Of a stretch of DNA of 64,000 nt, positions 41,172-53,436 are shown in pieces; positions within the stretch are counted from its first letter, which is position 1; each line of letters starts with the position of its first letter. The stretch comes from Sinomonas sp. R1AF57. Its GTDB lineage: Bacteria; Actinomycetota; Actinomycetes; Actinomycetales; Micrococcaceae. Location of the stretch: NCBI RefSeq assembly GCF_002224485.1, contig NZ_CP022463.1, positions 2,048,239 to 2,112,238 on the forward strand. The letters run 5' to 3'. The position numbers and the translations under genes were made by a program. The notes beneath the pieces are model-generated. The model was given only the letters and a program-made list of their open reading frames with translations, ran no database searches and had not been told where the DNA came from.

Positions 41172-43676
41172 TTATCCGACGATCTGGCGCAGGAGCCTCA
41201 TGCGGTGCCGCATCGTGAGGCCCGGAAGATACGCCTGCGCGAGAGCGCGGCCGATCGCCGGCAGCTGGAGCGGGTCGAGGTAGTACATGTAGAGGGCGTG
41301 GTACTCCGGCTGGAAGCGCGACTTGAACTTCGCGAGCGACCGGAACCCGTAGACCGGTTCGAGCGCCTGCCCGACGGCGTCGAGCAGGGTCGAGAGCAGT
41401 TCGTCCCGGGACTCGACCTCCGCCCGTTCCCCCGAAGGGTCGGCCGCGAGCGGGGATCCCGACAGGGAGATCCACTCGACCTCGGCGCGCAGCCGATTGA
41501 CCGCGGAGGCGATGAGGAACTCCATGACCCCGGGGAAGCCGTCGGGACTGCGCCGCATGAAGTCGAGCGTCCACCCCACCACGCGGCCGTTCTCGAACAC
41601 GGGCAGCCAGCTCGTGACCCCGTGCAGGCGGCCCTCCTCGTCCTGGGCGAGGCACATGAGGACCTCCGGGTCGTCGAGCTCGTCGATCCCGCCGAGCGTG
41701 AAGCCCATGTCCGGCAGCGACTTCTGGGCTGACCAGTCCTCAGAGAGGATGCTCAGCTGGACACGCTGGGACGGCGTCAGCGCGTGGTAGCGCGTCCACG
41801 CGGCGTGGACCCCGAGCTTGCTGGCCCGGTTGACGGCGGTGCGCACGTTCTGCCACTCCTTGCCCTTGAAGCTCAACTCGCCCACGCGGAGCCTGGTCTC
41901 CTGGGCGACCTCGACGCGCTGGAAGCCGCGCGACCTCAGGAAGGGCCACAGTTCCGAGGTGAGGGAGTAGAAGCACGGGACGAGCGCATGCTTGGAGCAG
42001 TACGCGATGAACTCCTCCACGGCCGCGGGCCCCCTGCCCGGGGCACCGATGGGCCCGGCGACTGAGAGGGCGACTCCGCCGTGCTGCTGGAACGCGAGCC
42101 CTGCCGTGGCGTGGCTGTCGAACCAGAATCGGTTCGGCGGCCACAGCGTCATCCAGGACAGCGACCCGCCGCCCCTCCGCACGAGGCTGCGGGCGAGCTC
42201 GAGGCTGTCATCCCGGGTCCCGAGGGTCTGCCGGCCGCGCAGGATCGCGACCGCGACGAGCATCAACGCCGCAAGCCACAGGATGAGGCCGCTGTAGGTG
42301 AACAGCCACAGCTCGGCCGGGTCCCGCGTGCGGAAGACCGTGAGGTAGTAACGCGGGATCGGGGCGGGGATGTACTGCCTGACGACCTCCGATGCCAGTC
42401 CCCACAGTCCTTCCCGCCGCTCGAGGCCCCCGCCCCGCACCCAGAGCACCGTGTAGGCGACCACGAGCCCGCCCGCGAGGGCAAGTCCGACGGCGGCGAG
42501 GCGCCGTCGCATGCCCCGGGCCGTCTGCACGGGGAACAGTTCCCGGTTGAGCCAGAGCACGACGACGAGCGCGAGGGCCGTGAGCACGCTCGGGAGGAGG
42601 TGGACGGCCCCGGACGCGAGGACGCTGTAGCGGTTGCGCTGCGGTGAGAAGGGGATGCGGAGGAAGAGCGCCACGTAGCCGACCGCGAGGACGGCCACGG
42701 CGAGCTGCACGGCCAGCGCGACCTGCAGCGCCACGGTGCGGCCGCGGCGGAGGCCGAGGGCGCAGACGAGCAGGATCGCCGGAGGCACGAGGGCCGTGAT
42801 GTAGCCCTCCGGCGAGAGCGCGAGGGGCTGGGCCGACTGCAGGCAGGAGCCGGTGATCGAGCCACCGCAGTCCTCCTGCAGCTGGCTGAGGACCGGCAGC
42901 GGGTTCAGGACCATGTCGCGCACGAGCGCGAGGGGGCCCGAGGGGCTCAGCGAGAGCGCTGTGAGCACGGGGCCCACGGCCGCGAGGGCGACGAGGAGCG
43001 CGAGCAGGTTCCTCCGCTCGCGGGGGCTGGGCAGGACGGGGTGGGGCTCGTGGCGCCTGACCGTCCACCACGAGGCGGCGAGCCCCAGCAGCGCACCGAT
43101 GAGCCCGAGGACCGTCTCCGAGTGGCCGACGTACAGGGTGAGCATGCCCGAGATCCCGAGGACCCCCGCGCGCAGCCGGCGGCGCCAGAGCACTCCGAGC
43201 GTCGGGCTCGCCACCATGGCCGTGAACAGGGCCGCCGGGTACGGCCCGAGCACGGGGTCCTCGACCATGGACCCGAGCCACCCGTCCCCGCCCAGACGGG
43301 CCATCTGGGTCACGATGAAGAAGACGGTCACGGCCGCGAAGTCGCCGACGAAGAAGAGGACGGCAGCCCGGATCGAGCCGTAGGCGATTTCCGCTACGGG
43401 GACCAGGACCGCGACCACCACCGTTGCCGCAACATAGGCCAACGGGTTCGTGACGAAGAAGATGGATGTGAGGGCGCCCCACCACTGGCCTGAGCGCAGC
43501 GAGCCGACGTCGCCGCCGACGACGTCGAGCACCGAGGGACTCGGCCCGGACAGGATGCTGCCGGTGGCGGCGCCGGCCACCCAGAGTGCAGCGACGACGC
43601 CGAGGGTGAACGGAACGCGCCGAGCGCCCCGCAGGGCGCCCCGCGCAGCGCTGCCCAGAGGCTGCAGGAAGCTCAC
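41172..43676 (-). CDS. MprF-like aminoacyl-phosphatidylglycerol synthase with rhomboid-like N-terminal domain
   Basis: An 834-residue membrane protein. The N-terminal ~220 residues form a rhomboid-like bundle (S-G-Q-W-W-G-A-L-T-S and a late G-H-S-E-T-V-L-G-L-I-G-A-L-L-G) without a GxSG nucleophile. More membrane helices follow up to about 480. The C-terminal ~330 residues are a DUF2156/LPG-synthase catalytic domain (double GNAT fold; F-W-F-D-S-H, F-K-G-K-E-W-Q-N-V-R-T-A, F-L-I-A-S-A, K-F-K-S-R-F-Q-P). This family transfers Lys or Ala from tRNA to phosphatidylglycerol and lowers membrane negative charge. It overlaps the upstream esterase gene by 4 nt (GTGA). Amino-acid specificity is not readable. 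Confidence 0.8.
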   Translation of the reverse strand: MSFLQPLGSAARGALRGARRVPFTLGVVAALWVAGAATGSILSGPSPSVLDVVGGDVGSLRSGQWWGALTSIFFVTNPLAYVAATVVVAVLVPVAEIAYGSIRAAVLFFVGDFAAVTVFFIVTQMARLGGDGWLGSMVEDPVLGPYPAALFTAMVASPTLGVLWRRRLRAGVLGISGMLTLYVGHSETVLGLIGALLGLAASWWTVRRHEPHPVLPSPRERRNLLALLVALAAVGPVLTALSLSPSGPLALVRDMVLNPLPVLSQLQEDCGGSITGSCLQSAQPLALSPEGYITALVPPAILLVCALGLRRGRTVALQVALAVQLAVAVLAVGYVALFLRIPFSPQRNRYSVLASGAVHLLPSVLTALALVVVLWLNRELFPVQTARGMRRRLAAVGLALAGGLVVAYTVLWVRGGGLERREGLWGLASEVVRQYIPAPIPRYYLTVFRTRDPAELWLFTYSGLILWLAALMLVAVAILRGRQTLGTRDDSLELARSLVRRGGGSLSWMTLWPPNRFWFDSHATAGLAFQQHGGVALSVAGPIGAPGRGPAAVEEFIAYCSKHALVPCFYSLTSELWPFLRSRGFQRVEVAQETRLRVGELSFKGKEWQNVRTAVNRASKLGVHAAWTRYHALTPSQRVQLSILSEDWSAQKSLPDMGFTLGGIDELDDPEVLMCLAQDEEGRLHGVTSWLPVFENGRVVGWTLDFMRRSPDGFPGVMEFLIASAVNRLRAEVEWISLSGSPLAADPSGERAEVESRDELLSTLLDAVGQALEPVYGFRSLAKFKSRFQPEYHALYMYYLDPLQLPAIGRALAQAYLPGLTMRHRMRLLRQIVG

Positions 43677-44992
43677 GGGAACCCCCACCGCCCGGCGAGC
43701 ATCTCGAGCCCGACCGGCATGGCCTTGGCGATCATCTCCCACGAATGGCCCTCACCCTGCACGATCTCCTCATGGACCTCAGTGCCCCCGCCGCGCGCCT
43801 GGTCGGCGATCACGTGCGCCTGCGCGATGAAGTCAGGATCGCGCGTTCCTGCCGCGAGGAACAGGAACTGGCCCTCGTGGCCTCCCTGGGCGAAGAAGTG
43901 CGCGGGCAGCTGGGCCTCGAACGCCGCGGTGTCGCCGTCGAACGCCGTGTCGATCGTCTTGCTCCGCTCCTTCGCGAGCGCCGGCTCCTTCTCGGCGGCG
44001 AAGGCGAGCGCGGAGCCGAAGAGCTCCGGGTGCTTGGCCAGCAGCTGCACGGAGCACGTGGCACCGAAGGAGAACCCGCCGGCGGCCCAGCGGGAGGGAT
44101 CCGTCGAGACGCTCAGGTGTTCCTTGATCCACGGCGCGACATCCTGCACGAGATAGGTCTCGGCCTTGGCGATCTTCGTGTCCATGCAGAGCGTGTTGAA
44201 GGAGGGGTTCCCGATGGGATCGACCACCACGACCACGGGCGCGACGCCATCGTGCTCCCGGGCGAAGCGGTCCATGCGGCCCCTGAGCTGGCCGCCGCTG
44301 AGCCAGTCGGCAGGACCTCCGGGCTGGCCCGCCATGAGGACCAGGACCGGCAGCTCGGGGCGCACGGCCGCGGAGTAGGCCGGCGGGAAGTACACGTAGG
44401 CGTCCCGCGCCGCGAAACCGGAGGCGGGGTTGGGTATCTGGACCTTGCGCAGCTCCCCAGTGCTGGGCAGGTCCCCGGGAGGCCTCCACCCGCTGAGCGG
44501 CACCGCCGTCGCTCCCCCGCGCTCGAGGGCTGGCTCCAGGGGGATGATCCGACTCAGGCTCGAGCCCGTGAGGTCACCCACGGTCAGGTTGAGGCCGAAG
44601 TACGCGTTGATCTGCTGTCCCGCGAGGAAGACGACGGCGAGTGCGGAGCCCACTGCGGCGATGCGCCGGCCCCATCGGCGCCTGGCCCGGCCGAGCCGGA
44701 CGATGCAGAGGACGGCGAGCAGGATCCCGAAGACGCCGATGCCCACGTCGAGGAGCACCTCGGACGGGAGGTCTTCGGGGAAGACGCTGGCCACGTCCAC
44801 GAGGATCCAGTGGACCAGCAGGGTGATTGCGGGGGCCAGGACGGCCGCACCCGCGAGGAATGCCAGGCCGCGCCAGCGCGGCCGGGGGGCGAGGTCCGCC
44901 CAGAGGAGGTACAGGGCCCCGGCGACGGCGAGGACCCAGCACGCGACGGCGAGTGGCCCGTCGACGACCCGGAGTTCGAGGATCGCGTCCAT
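43673..44992 (-). CDS. Membrane-anchored esterase, likely partner of the MprF-like synthase
   Basis: A 439-residue protein: four membrane helices in the first ~130 residues and then an extracytoplasmic alpha/beta-hydrolase domain of the esterase/antigen-85 type. G-G-F-S-F-G-A is the nucleophile elbow near residue 310, A-G-T-R-D-P-D the acid and E-G-H-S-W-E-M the His. From memory, in Corynebacterium glutamicum and Pseudomonas comparable esterases hydrolyse alanyl-phosphatidylglycerol and are encoded with the synthase. The 4-nt overlap with the synthase gene supports that role here; it is inference. Confidence 0.78.
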   Translation of the reverse strand: MDAILELRVVDGPLAVACWVLAVAGALYLLWADLAPRPRWRGLAFLAGAAVLAPAITLLVHWILVDVASVFPEDLPSEVLLDVGIGVFGILLAVLCIVRLGRARRRWGRRIAAVGSALAVVFLAGQQINAYFGLNLTVGDLTGSSLSRIIPLEPALERGGATAVPLSGWRPPGDLPSTGELRKVQIPNPASGFAARDAYVYFPPAYSAAVRPELPVLVLMAGQPGGPADWLSGGQLRGRMDRFAREHDGVAPVVVVVDPIGNPSFNTLCMDTKIAKAETYLVQDVAPWIKEHLSVSTDPSRWAAGGFSFGATCSVQLLAKHPELFGSALAFAAEKEPALAKERSKTIDTAFDGDTAAFEAQLPAHFFAQGGHEGQFLFLAAGTRDPDFIAQAHVIADQARGGGTEVHEEIVQGEGHSWEMIAKAMPVGLEMLAGRWGFP

Positions 44993-45002
44993 GGCGGCCC
45001 GT

Positions 45003-45434
45003 TCAGCGCCACGTGCCGACGCCCACCACGGGGCCGGCCTCGAGCCACGCGGCGAGGCCCGCGTAGGCGCTGAAGTCCATTGCGAATCGGACGCTCTCGC
45101 CCAGGTAGAGCAGCTCGACGATCACGACGTCCGCCTGCACCTTGGTGCGCTCGGCCTCGGTGGGGGCGCGCCTCCCCTGCAGCTCGAGGGAGCTGCGGGT
45201 GAAGCGGTGCTTTGCCACCGGGCTCAGGGAGAGGAGGTTGAACCATTCCAGTTCGGTGTCCTGATAGCGGCAAACCCCCATCCTCCAGGGCCCGGAGGCC
45301 ATGGAGATGGAGGCATCCACCGTGCCCAGGGTGCGCCGCAGGACGAAGCGGCGCACCCCAAGGACACAGAGCAGCGCTGCGAGGAGCAGGAAGAGCGCTG
45401 CCAGGACGATGAACGGAAGGGCAGAATCGTCCAT
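45003..45434 (-). CDS. DUF2550 family membrane protein
   Basis: A 143-residue protein with one N-terminal membrane helix (F-I-V-L-A-A-L-F-L-L-L-A-A-L) and a cytoplasmic domain containing W-R-M-G-V-C-R-Y and F-T-R-S-S-L-E-L-Q-G-R-R. This family follows atpC in actinobacteria (Rv1312 in M. tuberculosis). Function unknown. It starts 10 bp after the atpC stop, so it belongs to the atp operon. Confidence 0.85.
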   Translation of the reverse strand: MDDSALPFIVLAALFLLLAALLCVLGVRRFVLRRTLGTVDASISMASGPWRMGVCRYQDTELEWFNLLSLSPVAKHRFTRSSLELQGRRAPTEAERTKVQADVVIVELLYLGESVRFAMDFSAYAGLAAWLEAGPVVGVGTWR

Positions 45435-45444
45435 CGAGGTCTGG

Positions 45445-45726
45445 CTAACGAGTCCCCGCGGCTGGTTCGCCGATCTTCGCGTTGTCGGCGACGATCACGA
45501 CCCTGTCCGAGTCGACGGAGAAGAACCCGCCGTCCACGGTGGCCGTGATCCGCGAGCCGTTGACCGGCTCAATCGCAATCTCGCCCGCGTGCATGATTGC
45601 CAGCAGCGGCGTGTGGCCGGGAAGGATCCCGACCTCGCCGTCCGCCGTGCGGGCCTTGACCATCTTCGCCGGGCCGGACCACACGAAGTGGTCCGCCGCG
45701 ACGATCTCGACCTCGAGCTCAGCCAT
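45445..45726 (-). CDS. atpC: ATP synthase epsilon subunit (short form)
   Basis: A 93-residue F1 epsilon subunit. The N-terminal beta-sandwich is complete (L-E-V-E-I-V-A-A-D, G-E-V-G-I-L-P-G-H-T-P-L-L-A, D-G-G-F-F-S-V). The C-terminal helical hairpin that gives autoinhibition in E. coli and Bacillus (total about 130 residues) is missing. The frame simply ends after I-G-E-P-A-A-G-T-R, with the next gene 10 bp on, so this is not a sequencing break. Last F1 gene of the operon. Confidence 0.92.
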   Translation of the reverse strand: MAELEVEIVAADHFVWSGPAKMVKARTADGEVGILPGHTPLLAIMHAGEIAIEPVNGSRITATVDGGFFSVDSDRVVIVADNAKIGEPAAGTR

Positions 45727-45727
45727 G

Positions 45728-48137
<2,410 letters not shown>

Positions 48138-48214
48138 TCTTGTCCTTTCCTCACCCTTGCTGGCCGGACGGGCCGCGGCCGCTAGCCGCGGCCCGTCCGG
48201 TCAACAGCAGGGAA

Positions 48215-49852
48215 TCAGCGCTTCTGCTTGACGATCTTTTCCTGGTTGACGTCGCCCTCCGCAAGAGCATCGTGCTCTTCGTGGCCGGCGCCCACCAGCT
48301 GGTTGTCGCCCTCGCCGAAGAAGCCCTTCTTGAACTCCGTCACCGCGGTCTTGAGGGCCTCGACGGTGTCGTCCTCGAGCTTGTTGGTCTGGGCCAGCGT
48401 CGTGAGGATCGAGGTCTTGCGCTTGAGGTAGTCGATGAAGTCTGCCTCGAAGCGGCGGACGTCCTCGACGGGGACATCGTCAAGGTAGCCGCGCGTGCCG
48501 GCCCAGATGGAGACGACCTGCTCCTCGACGGGGTACGGCGAGTACTGGCCCTGCTTGAGCAGCTCCATGAGGCGTGCGCCTCGCGTGAGCTGCTGGCGGG
48601 ACGCGGCGTCGAGGTCGGACGCGAACATCGCGAACGCCTGCATGTCGCGGTACTGGGCCAGGTCGAGCTTCAGCGTGCCGGAGACCGACTTCATGGACTT
48701 CACCTGGGCGGCACCGCCGACGCGGGAGACCGAGATGCCGACGTCGACCGCCGGGCGCTGGTTCGCGTTGAACAGGTCCGACTGGAGGAAGATCTGGCCG
48801 TCGGTGATGGAGATGACGTTGGTCGGGATGTACGCCGAGACGTCGTTCGCCTTGGTCTCGATGATCGGCAGGCCGGTCATCGAGCCCGCACCGAGCTCGT
48901 CCGAGAGCTTCGCGCAGCGCTCGAGCAGGCGGGAGTGCAGGTAGAACACGTCGCCCGGGTACGCCTCGCGGCCCGGCGGGCGGCGGAGGAGGAGGGACAC
49001 GGCGCGGTATGCCTCGGCCTGCTTCGAGAGGTCGTCGAAGATGATGAGGACGTGCTTGCCGCCGTACATCCAGTGCTGGCCGATGGCCGAGCCGGCGTAC
49101 GGGGCGAGGTACTTGAAGCCAGCCGGGTCAGAGGCCGGCGAGGCCACGATCGTCGTGTACTCGAGGGCACCGTGGTCCTCGAGGGTCTGGCGCACGGCCG
49201 CGATCGTCGAGGCCTTCTGGCCGATGGCGACGTAGATGCAGCGCACCTGCTTCGTCGCGTCGCCCGAGGCCCAGTTCGCCTTCTGGTTGATGATCGTGTC
49301 GACCGCGATCGCGGTCTTGCCCGTCTGGCGGTCGCCGATGATGAGCTGACGCTGGCCGCGGCCGATCGGGATCATGGCATCGATCGCCTTGAGGCCCGTC
49401 TGCATCGGCTCGTGGACCGACTTGCGCTGGGTCACGCCCGGGGCCTGGAGCTCGAGCGCGCGGGTGCCCTCGGCGGCAATCGGGCCGAGGTCGTCGATCG
49501 GGGCGCCGAGGGGGTCGACCACGCGGCCGAGGAAGGCGTCGCCGACCGGCACGGAGAGGATCTGGCCGGTGCGGTGCACCTCTTGGCCCTCCTCGATCCC
49601 GCCGTAGTCGCCGAGGATGATGACGCCGATCTCGCGGACGTCGAGGTTCTGGGCGAGGCCGAGCGTTCCATCCTCGAAGCGGAGGAGCTCGTTCGCCATG
49701 ACCGAGGGAAGGCCCTCGACACGGGCGATGCCGTCGCCAGCGGTGGTGACGCGGCCGACCTCGACGCGCTCAGCCGTCCCGGGCTCGTAGGAAGCCGCGA
49801 AATCGTTAAGCGCGCTGCGGACGTCGTCGGCGTTGATGGTCAGTTCGGCCAT
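48215..49852 (-). CDS. atpA: ATP synthase alpha subunit
   Basis: A 545-residue F1 subunit with G-D-R-Q-T-G-K-T-A near residue 173 (Walker A), G-Q-K and the arginine-finger region S-V-S-R-V-G-G near 373. A charged C-terminal extension (about 25 residues, K-Q-K-R end) goes beyond the E. coli length, as in other actinobacteria. Start ATG 49852 with AGGGA upstream. Confidence 0.98.
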   Translation of the reverse strand: MAELTINADDVRSALNDFAASYEPGTAERVEVGRVTTAGDGIARVEGLPSVMANELLRFEDGTLGLAQNLDVREIGVIILGDYGGIEEGQEVHRTGQILSVPVGDAFLGRVVDPLGAPIDDLGPIAAEGTRALELQAPGVTQRKSVHEPMQTGLKAIDAMIPIGRGQRQLIIGDRQTGKTAIAVDTIINQKANWASGDATKQVRCIYVAIGQKASTIAAVRQTLEDHGALEYTTIVASPASDPAGFKYLAPYAGSAIGQHWMYGGKHVLIIFDDLSKQAEAYRAVSLLLRRPPGREAYPGDVFYLHSRLLERCAKLSDELGAGSMTGLPIIETKANDVSAYIPTNVISITDGQIFLQSDLFNANQRPAVDVGISVSRVGGAAQVKSMKSVSGTLKLDLAQYRDMQAFAMFASDLDAASRQQLTRGARLMELLKQGQYSPYPVEEQVVSIWAGTRGYLDDVPVEDVRRFEADFIDYLKRKTSILTTLAQTNKLEDDTVEALKTAVTEFKKGFFGEGDNQLVGAGHEEHDALAEGDVNQEKIVKQKR

Positions 49853-49938
49853 CTGCAGTCCCTGCTCTCTTGATTCTCATGGTCATCGTAAGAGGTCCTG
49901 CGATGACCGGATTGTCTGGTACGAAGTGTGCTGATGCC

Positions 49939-50771
49939 TCAGCGTGCCTGGCTGGCCAGCTGACGGCGCAGCTCGCCGAGCCGCGACACCGTCGAGGCAT
50001 CGAGCACCTCGTCGCCGACCGTCACGCGGAGTCCGCCGACAAGCAGCGGGTCCACAGTCGTGTTCATCTTCAGCTCCCGCCCGTAGAGGCGGTTGAGCCC
50101 AGCCTGGAGCCGCTCAGCCTGCGACCCGGTGAGCGGGCGCGCGACGGCGACGTCGGCGATCCAGCGCTTCTGGCGGCCGGCCGCAAGGGCTGCGAACCTC
50201 TCGATCAGCTTCGCCGGCTTGAGCCCGCGCGGGGCGGCAGCCGCCTGGCCGATGAGGAGCTTGGCCTCCTCCGACGCCTGCGGCACGAGCCGGAGGGCGA
50301 GGGAACGCTTTGCCTCGGGGGAGGCCTGCTGCTCGGTCAGTGCATTCTGGAGCTCGTGGCTCTCCTCGACGGCGTGGTTGAACGCGAAGAGGTCATTCTG
50401 CAGCTTCTCCAGGCCGCTGAGTCCGCTCGCGGTCCCCGCGCCCTGCTCGGCCACGGCGATAGCCACGGTCGAGGCGAGGGTCTCGAGTGCATCGCTGACA
50501 TCGCGGGCGTCGGCCCAGCGCGAGGCGGCCAGCTTGGCCGTGATCTCGACGGCGTCAGCGGACGCCTTGCCGTCCAGCAGGCTGTGCACGAGGTCCGACT
50601 TCTCCGAGCCCTCGCGGGACGGATCGGTCAGCGCCCGGCGGAGCCCGGCAGAGCCGTCAAGGACACCCACGATGCCGAAGAGCTCACGCGCCAGCGACAG
50701 CGACGCCGTCGGCAGCGTGGTCTCCAGGTCCGCGAGTGCGGCGGACAGCGATTCGCTCGATACTCCTGCCA

Positions 50772-50772
<1 letters not shown>
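49939..50772 (-). CDS. atpH: ATP synthase delta subunit
   Basis: A 277-residue OSCP/delta stalk subunit, about 100 residues longer than the E. coli protein, as usual in Micrococcaceae. The C-terminal block D-P-L-L-V-G-G-L-R-V-T-V-G-D-E-V-L-D-A-S is conserved. Unlike mycobacteria, where b and delta are fused, atpF and atpH are separate here; the ATG shares one base with the atpF stop (TAATG). Confidence 0.95.
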
Positions 50773-51341
<569 letters not shown>

Positions 51342-51376
51342 CTACTCGGTACTGGCTGTGTGTGCCTCGTGCGAAA

Positions 51377-51580
51377 TCAGAGCACGAAGGCGAACACGAG
51401 ACCGAGGATCGCGAGCGCCTCGGTCAGCGCGAGGCCCAGGAACGCGATGGGCTGGAGGACGCGCTGCGCCTCCGGCTGGCGGGCGACGCCGTTGATGTAC
51501 GCAGCAAAGACGAGACCCACGCCGATGGCACCGCCGATGGCGGAGAGACCATAGCCGACGAGGTTGAGGTTGCCGGTCAT
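51377..51580 (-). CDS. atpE: ATP synthase c subunit
   Basis: A 67-residue two-helix proteolipid forming the rotor ring. The Gly-rich first helix (I-G-G-A-I-G-V-G-L), polar loop R-Q-P-E and the second helix with proton-binding Glu in [10 protein letters not shown] are present. The lack of a Na+-type Gln/Thr set suggests a proton-driven enzyme. Confidence 0.97.
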   Translation of the reverse strand: MTGNLNLVGYGLSAIGGAIGVGLVFAAYINGVARQPEAQRVLQPIAFLGLALTEALAILGLVFAFVL

Positions 51581-51649
51581 TGTGTTCCTTTCAGGTTGCC
51601 CAGCGGGCTTGTTTGAGTGATCGGTTCATCCCCCTTCGCGGGGGAATTC

Positions 51650-52447
51650 TCAGTGGGCGTCGGCGTGCAGCGCGCCCTGGATGTAGATCGCGGTCAGCAG
51701 CGTGAAGACGTAGGCCTGCAGGACCATGATCAGAGCTTCGAGCATGTACATGGCGATCGCGCCGACGAGCACGAGGAGCGAGGTCCCCTTCAGCAGCACG
51801 CTCTCCTGCGAAATGAGGAACGCGATGCCCGATCCTGCCAGCGCCACGACGAGGTGGCCGGCGAGCATGGTCGCGAAGAGACGGAGGCTGTGGGTCATCG
51901 GGCGGACGATGAAGTTCGAGATGATCTCGATCGGCACGACGATGGGGAGGATGAACCACGGCACGCCGGAGGGGACGATCGTGAGCTTGATGAACTTCGG
52001 GCCGAACTTGCGCAGGCCCACGCCGATCCAGATGACGTAGACGAGGGCGGCGAGGAAGTACGGGCTGCCGACGTGGGACATCGTCGGGAGCTGGAAGAAC
52101 GGGATCGCGCCGTAGATGTTGTTCAGGAGGATGAAGAAGAACAGCGCGAAGAGCAGGGGCACGAACTTCATGAAGTCCTTGCCGCCGATGATGTCCTTGC
52201 CGATCGAGTTGCGCACGAAGCCGTACAGGTACTCGCCGGCGAACTGGAGCTTGCCCGGGACGAGCTGGCCCTTGCGCGCGGCTGCGAGGAAGAACCACGC
52301 AATGAAGACGACCGACAGGAGCACCAGGAGCATCTGCTTCGAGAAGCCCTCGGCCTCGCCCCACGGGAAGATGGCCGGGAGGTGCATGTCCTCGAGGGTT
52401 GGCGGGGTGAAGGCGCCGTCATCGGCCGGAAGCGTGAGCGGGGTCAA
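51650..52447 (-). CDS. atpB: ATP synthase a subunit, TTG start
   Basis: A 265-residue stator membrane subunit forming the proton channels. The essential Arg is in S-L-R-L-F-A-T-M-L-A-G-H near 200. L-Q-A-Y-V-F-T-L-L-T-A-I-Y-I is the conserved last helix. No ATG or GTG fits the family N-terminus; TTG 52447 has a strong AGAGGA 6 nt upstream and gives M-T-P-L-T-L-P-A-D-D, so I take it as the start. Confidence 0.92.
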   Translation of the reverse strand: MTPLTLPADDGAFTPPTLEDMHLPAIFPWGEAEGFSKQMLLVLLSVVFIAWFFLAAARKGQLVPGKLQFAGEYLYGFVRNSIGKDIIGGKDFMKFVPLLFALFFFILLNNIYGAIPFFQLPTMSHVGSPYFLAALVYVIWIGVGLRKFGPKFIKLTIVPSGVPWFILPIVVPIEIISNFIVRPMTHSLRLFATMLAGHLVVALAGSGIAFLISQESVLLKGTSLLVLVGAIAMYMLEALIMVLQAYVFTLLTAIYIQGALHADAH

Positions 52448-52534
52448 CGCAATTCCTCTCTGCAGTGTCCATCGTCGGGCAGATGCTGGGGCGAGTGGCT
52501 TCGACCCCCACATGTGAAATTTTCGGGTGCTCCA

Positions 52535-52816
52535 TCAGCTGTCGTCCTCCGGCGCACCGCCGTCTGCCGGTCCCTTCCGCCGCGGTGCGAGGAGGCCGTG
52601 CTTCATGGTCAGGTAGATGCCGCCGGCAATCCCCACCAGGGCGCCAGCGAGCACGAGCCAGCGTGTTTTCAGGAGATTGTCCAGCCCCCACCCTATCAAA
52701 CTCCAGACAACGATCCCGCCAATGACGTAGCTGAAGACGGCCATGCCGGAGTTGTAGCCGCCGTCACCTTCGGGGGCGCCGGAGGCGCCTCCGGTGGGGT
52801 CCTCGCGGTCAGCCAC
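52535..52816 (-). CDS. AtpZ/AtpI family small membrane protein
   Basis: A 93-residue protein with two membrane helices (Y-V-I-G-G-I-V-V-W-S-L-I-G-W-G-L-D and V-L-A-G-A-L-V-G-I-A-G-G-I-Y). G-W-x-L-D followed by G-I-x-G-G-I-Y-L is typical of AtpZ/AtpI proteins, which associate with Fo and may help Mg2+ or assembly. GTG start overlaps the preceding gene by 8 nt. Confidence 0.8.
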   Translation of the reverse strand: MADREDPTGGASGAPEGDGGYNSGMAVFSYVIGGIVVWSLIGWGLDNLLKTRWLVLAGALVGIAGGIYLTMKHGLLAPRRKGPADGGAPEDDS

Positions 52817-53288
52817 GGGTGTCCTCCGTCCCGGAATCCCGGACGGGTGCGTCGTCGAAGATCTGCAGCCGGAGGCGGCTGAAGACGAACACCTCGACGG
52901 CCTGCCAGACGACCACCGTCACGATGCCCGAGGCACCGAACCAGGGTCCATCGATCCAGGCCGGCGTGCCGAGCCAGATCAGGAGCGCGGCGAAGCCGAC
53001 GATCTTGAGCACGTACACGACGGCGAAGACGCCGATCGCCCCCGAAGGGTTGCGCCGCCCGGCGATGTGGCCGGCGAGCAGGCTCAGGGCGAAGAAGGCG
53101 ATGACGACCGCCGCCGCGAAGAGGACACTGCCTGCAGCGCCCGCGCCGGAGGCGATGAGCGCCGCGGCCGCGAGGACGAGGGCAGCACCGGCAGACGCAG
53201 CCGTGCACTTGGCCGCGAGGCCGAGCCACGGTGATGCGGCGGCGGCCGGGGAACCGAAATCTCCCTCGGTGCGCGTCGCTCGTGTCAT
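52809..53288 (-). CDS. atpI: ATP synthase-associated protein AtpI-like
   Basis: A 159-residue protein with four hydrophobic segments, first in the atp operon, at the place of M. tuberculosis Rv1303. An N-terminal soluble stretch precedes L-G-L-A-A-K-C-T-A-A-S-A-G-A-A. The third helix contains F-A-V-V-Y-V-L-K-I-V-G-F-A-A-L. AtpI proteins aid c-ring assembly in other bacteria. Start ATG 53288 (M-T-R-A-T-R) rather than 53318. Confidence 0.75.
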   Translation of the reverse strand: MTRATRTEGDFGSPAAAASPWLGLAAKCTAASAGAALVLAAAALIASGAGAAGSVLFAAAVVIAFFALSLLAGHIAGRRNPSGAIGVFAVVYVLKIVGFAALLIWLGTPAWIDGPWFGASGIVTVVVWQAVEVFVFSRLRLQIFDDAPVRDSGTEDTRG

Positions 53289-53351
53289 GTTCTGGTGCCA
53301 TTCGTCGGCGGCCTGCATGTCAGGAGGCCGGCGGGGTTGGGGTGCAGTCCT

Positions 53352-53357
53352 ATTCTA
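53352..53357 (-). promoter_or_regulatory. -10 box of the atp operon promoter
   Basis: TAGAAT on the minus strand in the only AT-rich patch of the 148-bp gap between wecA and atpI. It predicts a leader of about 57 nt. No clear -35 element is visible. Nothing else was seen in this gap. Confidence 0.45.
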
Positions 53358-53436
53358 CACGCCATAGAAGTCGGCCGGTCCCCGGCGGTCACCATGCGAG
53401 GTGGGGCAGGCCGCCGTCGTGCGCCGCGTGCGGCGG

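Noticed and set aside
41151-41176. ATAATC/GATTAT inverted repeat at the end of the MprF-like gene
   Set aside because: Short 6-bp arms with a long loop; too weak to call a terminator beside the strong hairpin at 41059-41098.
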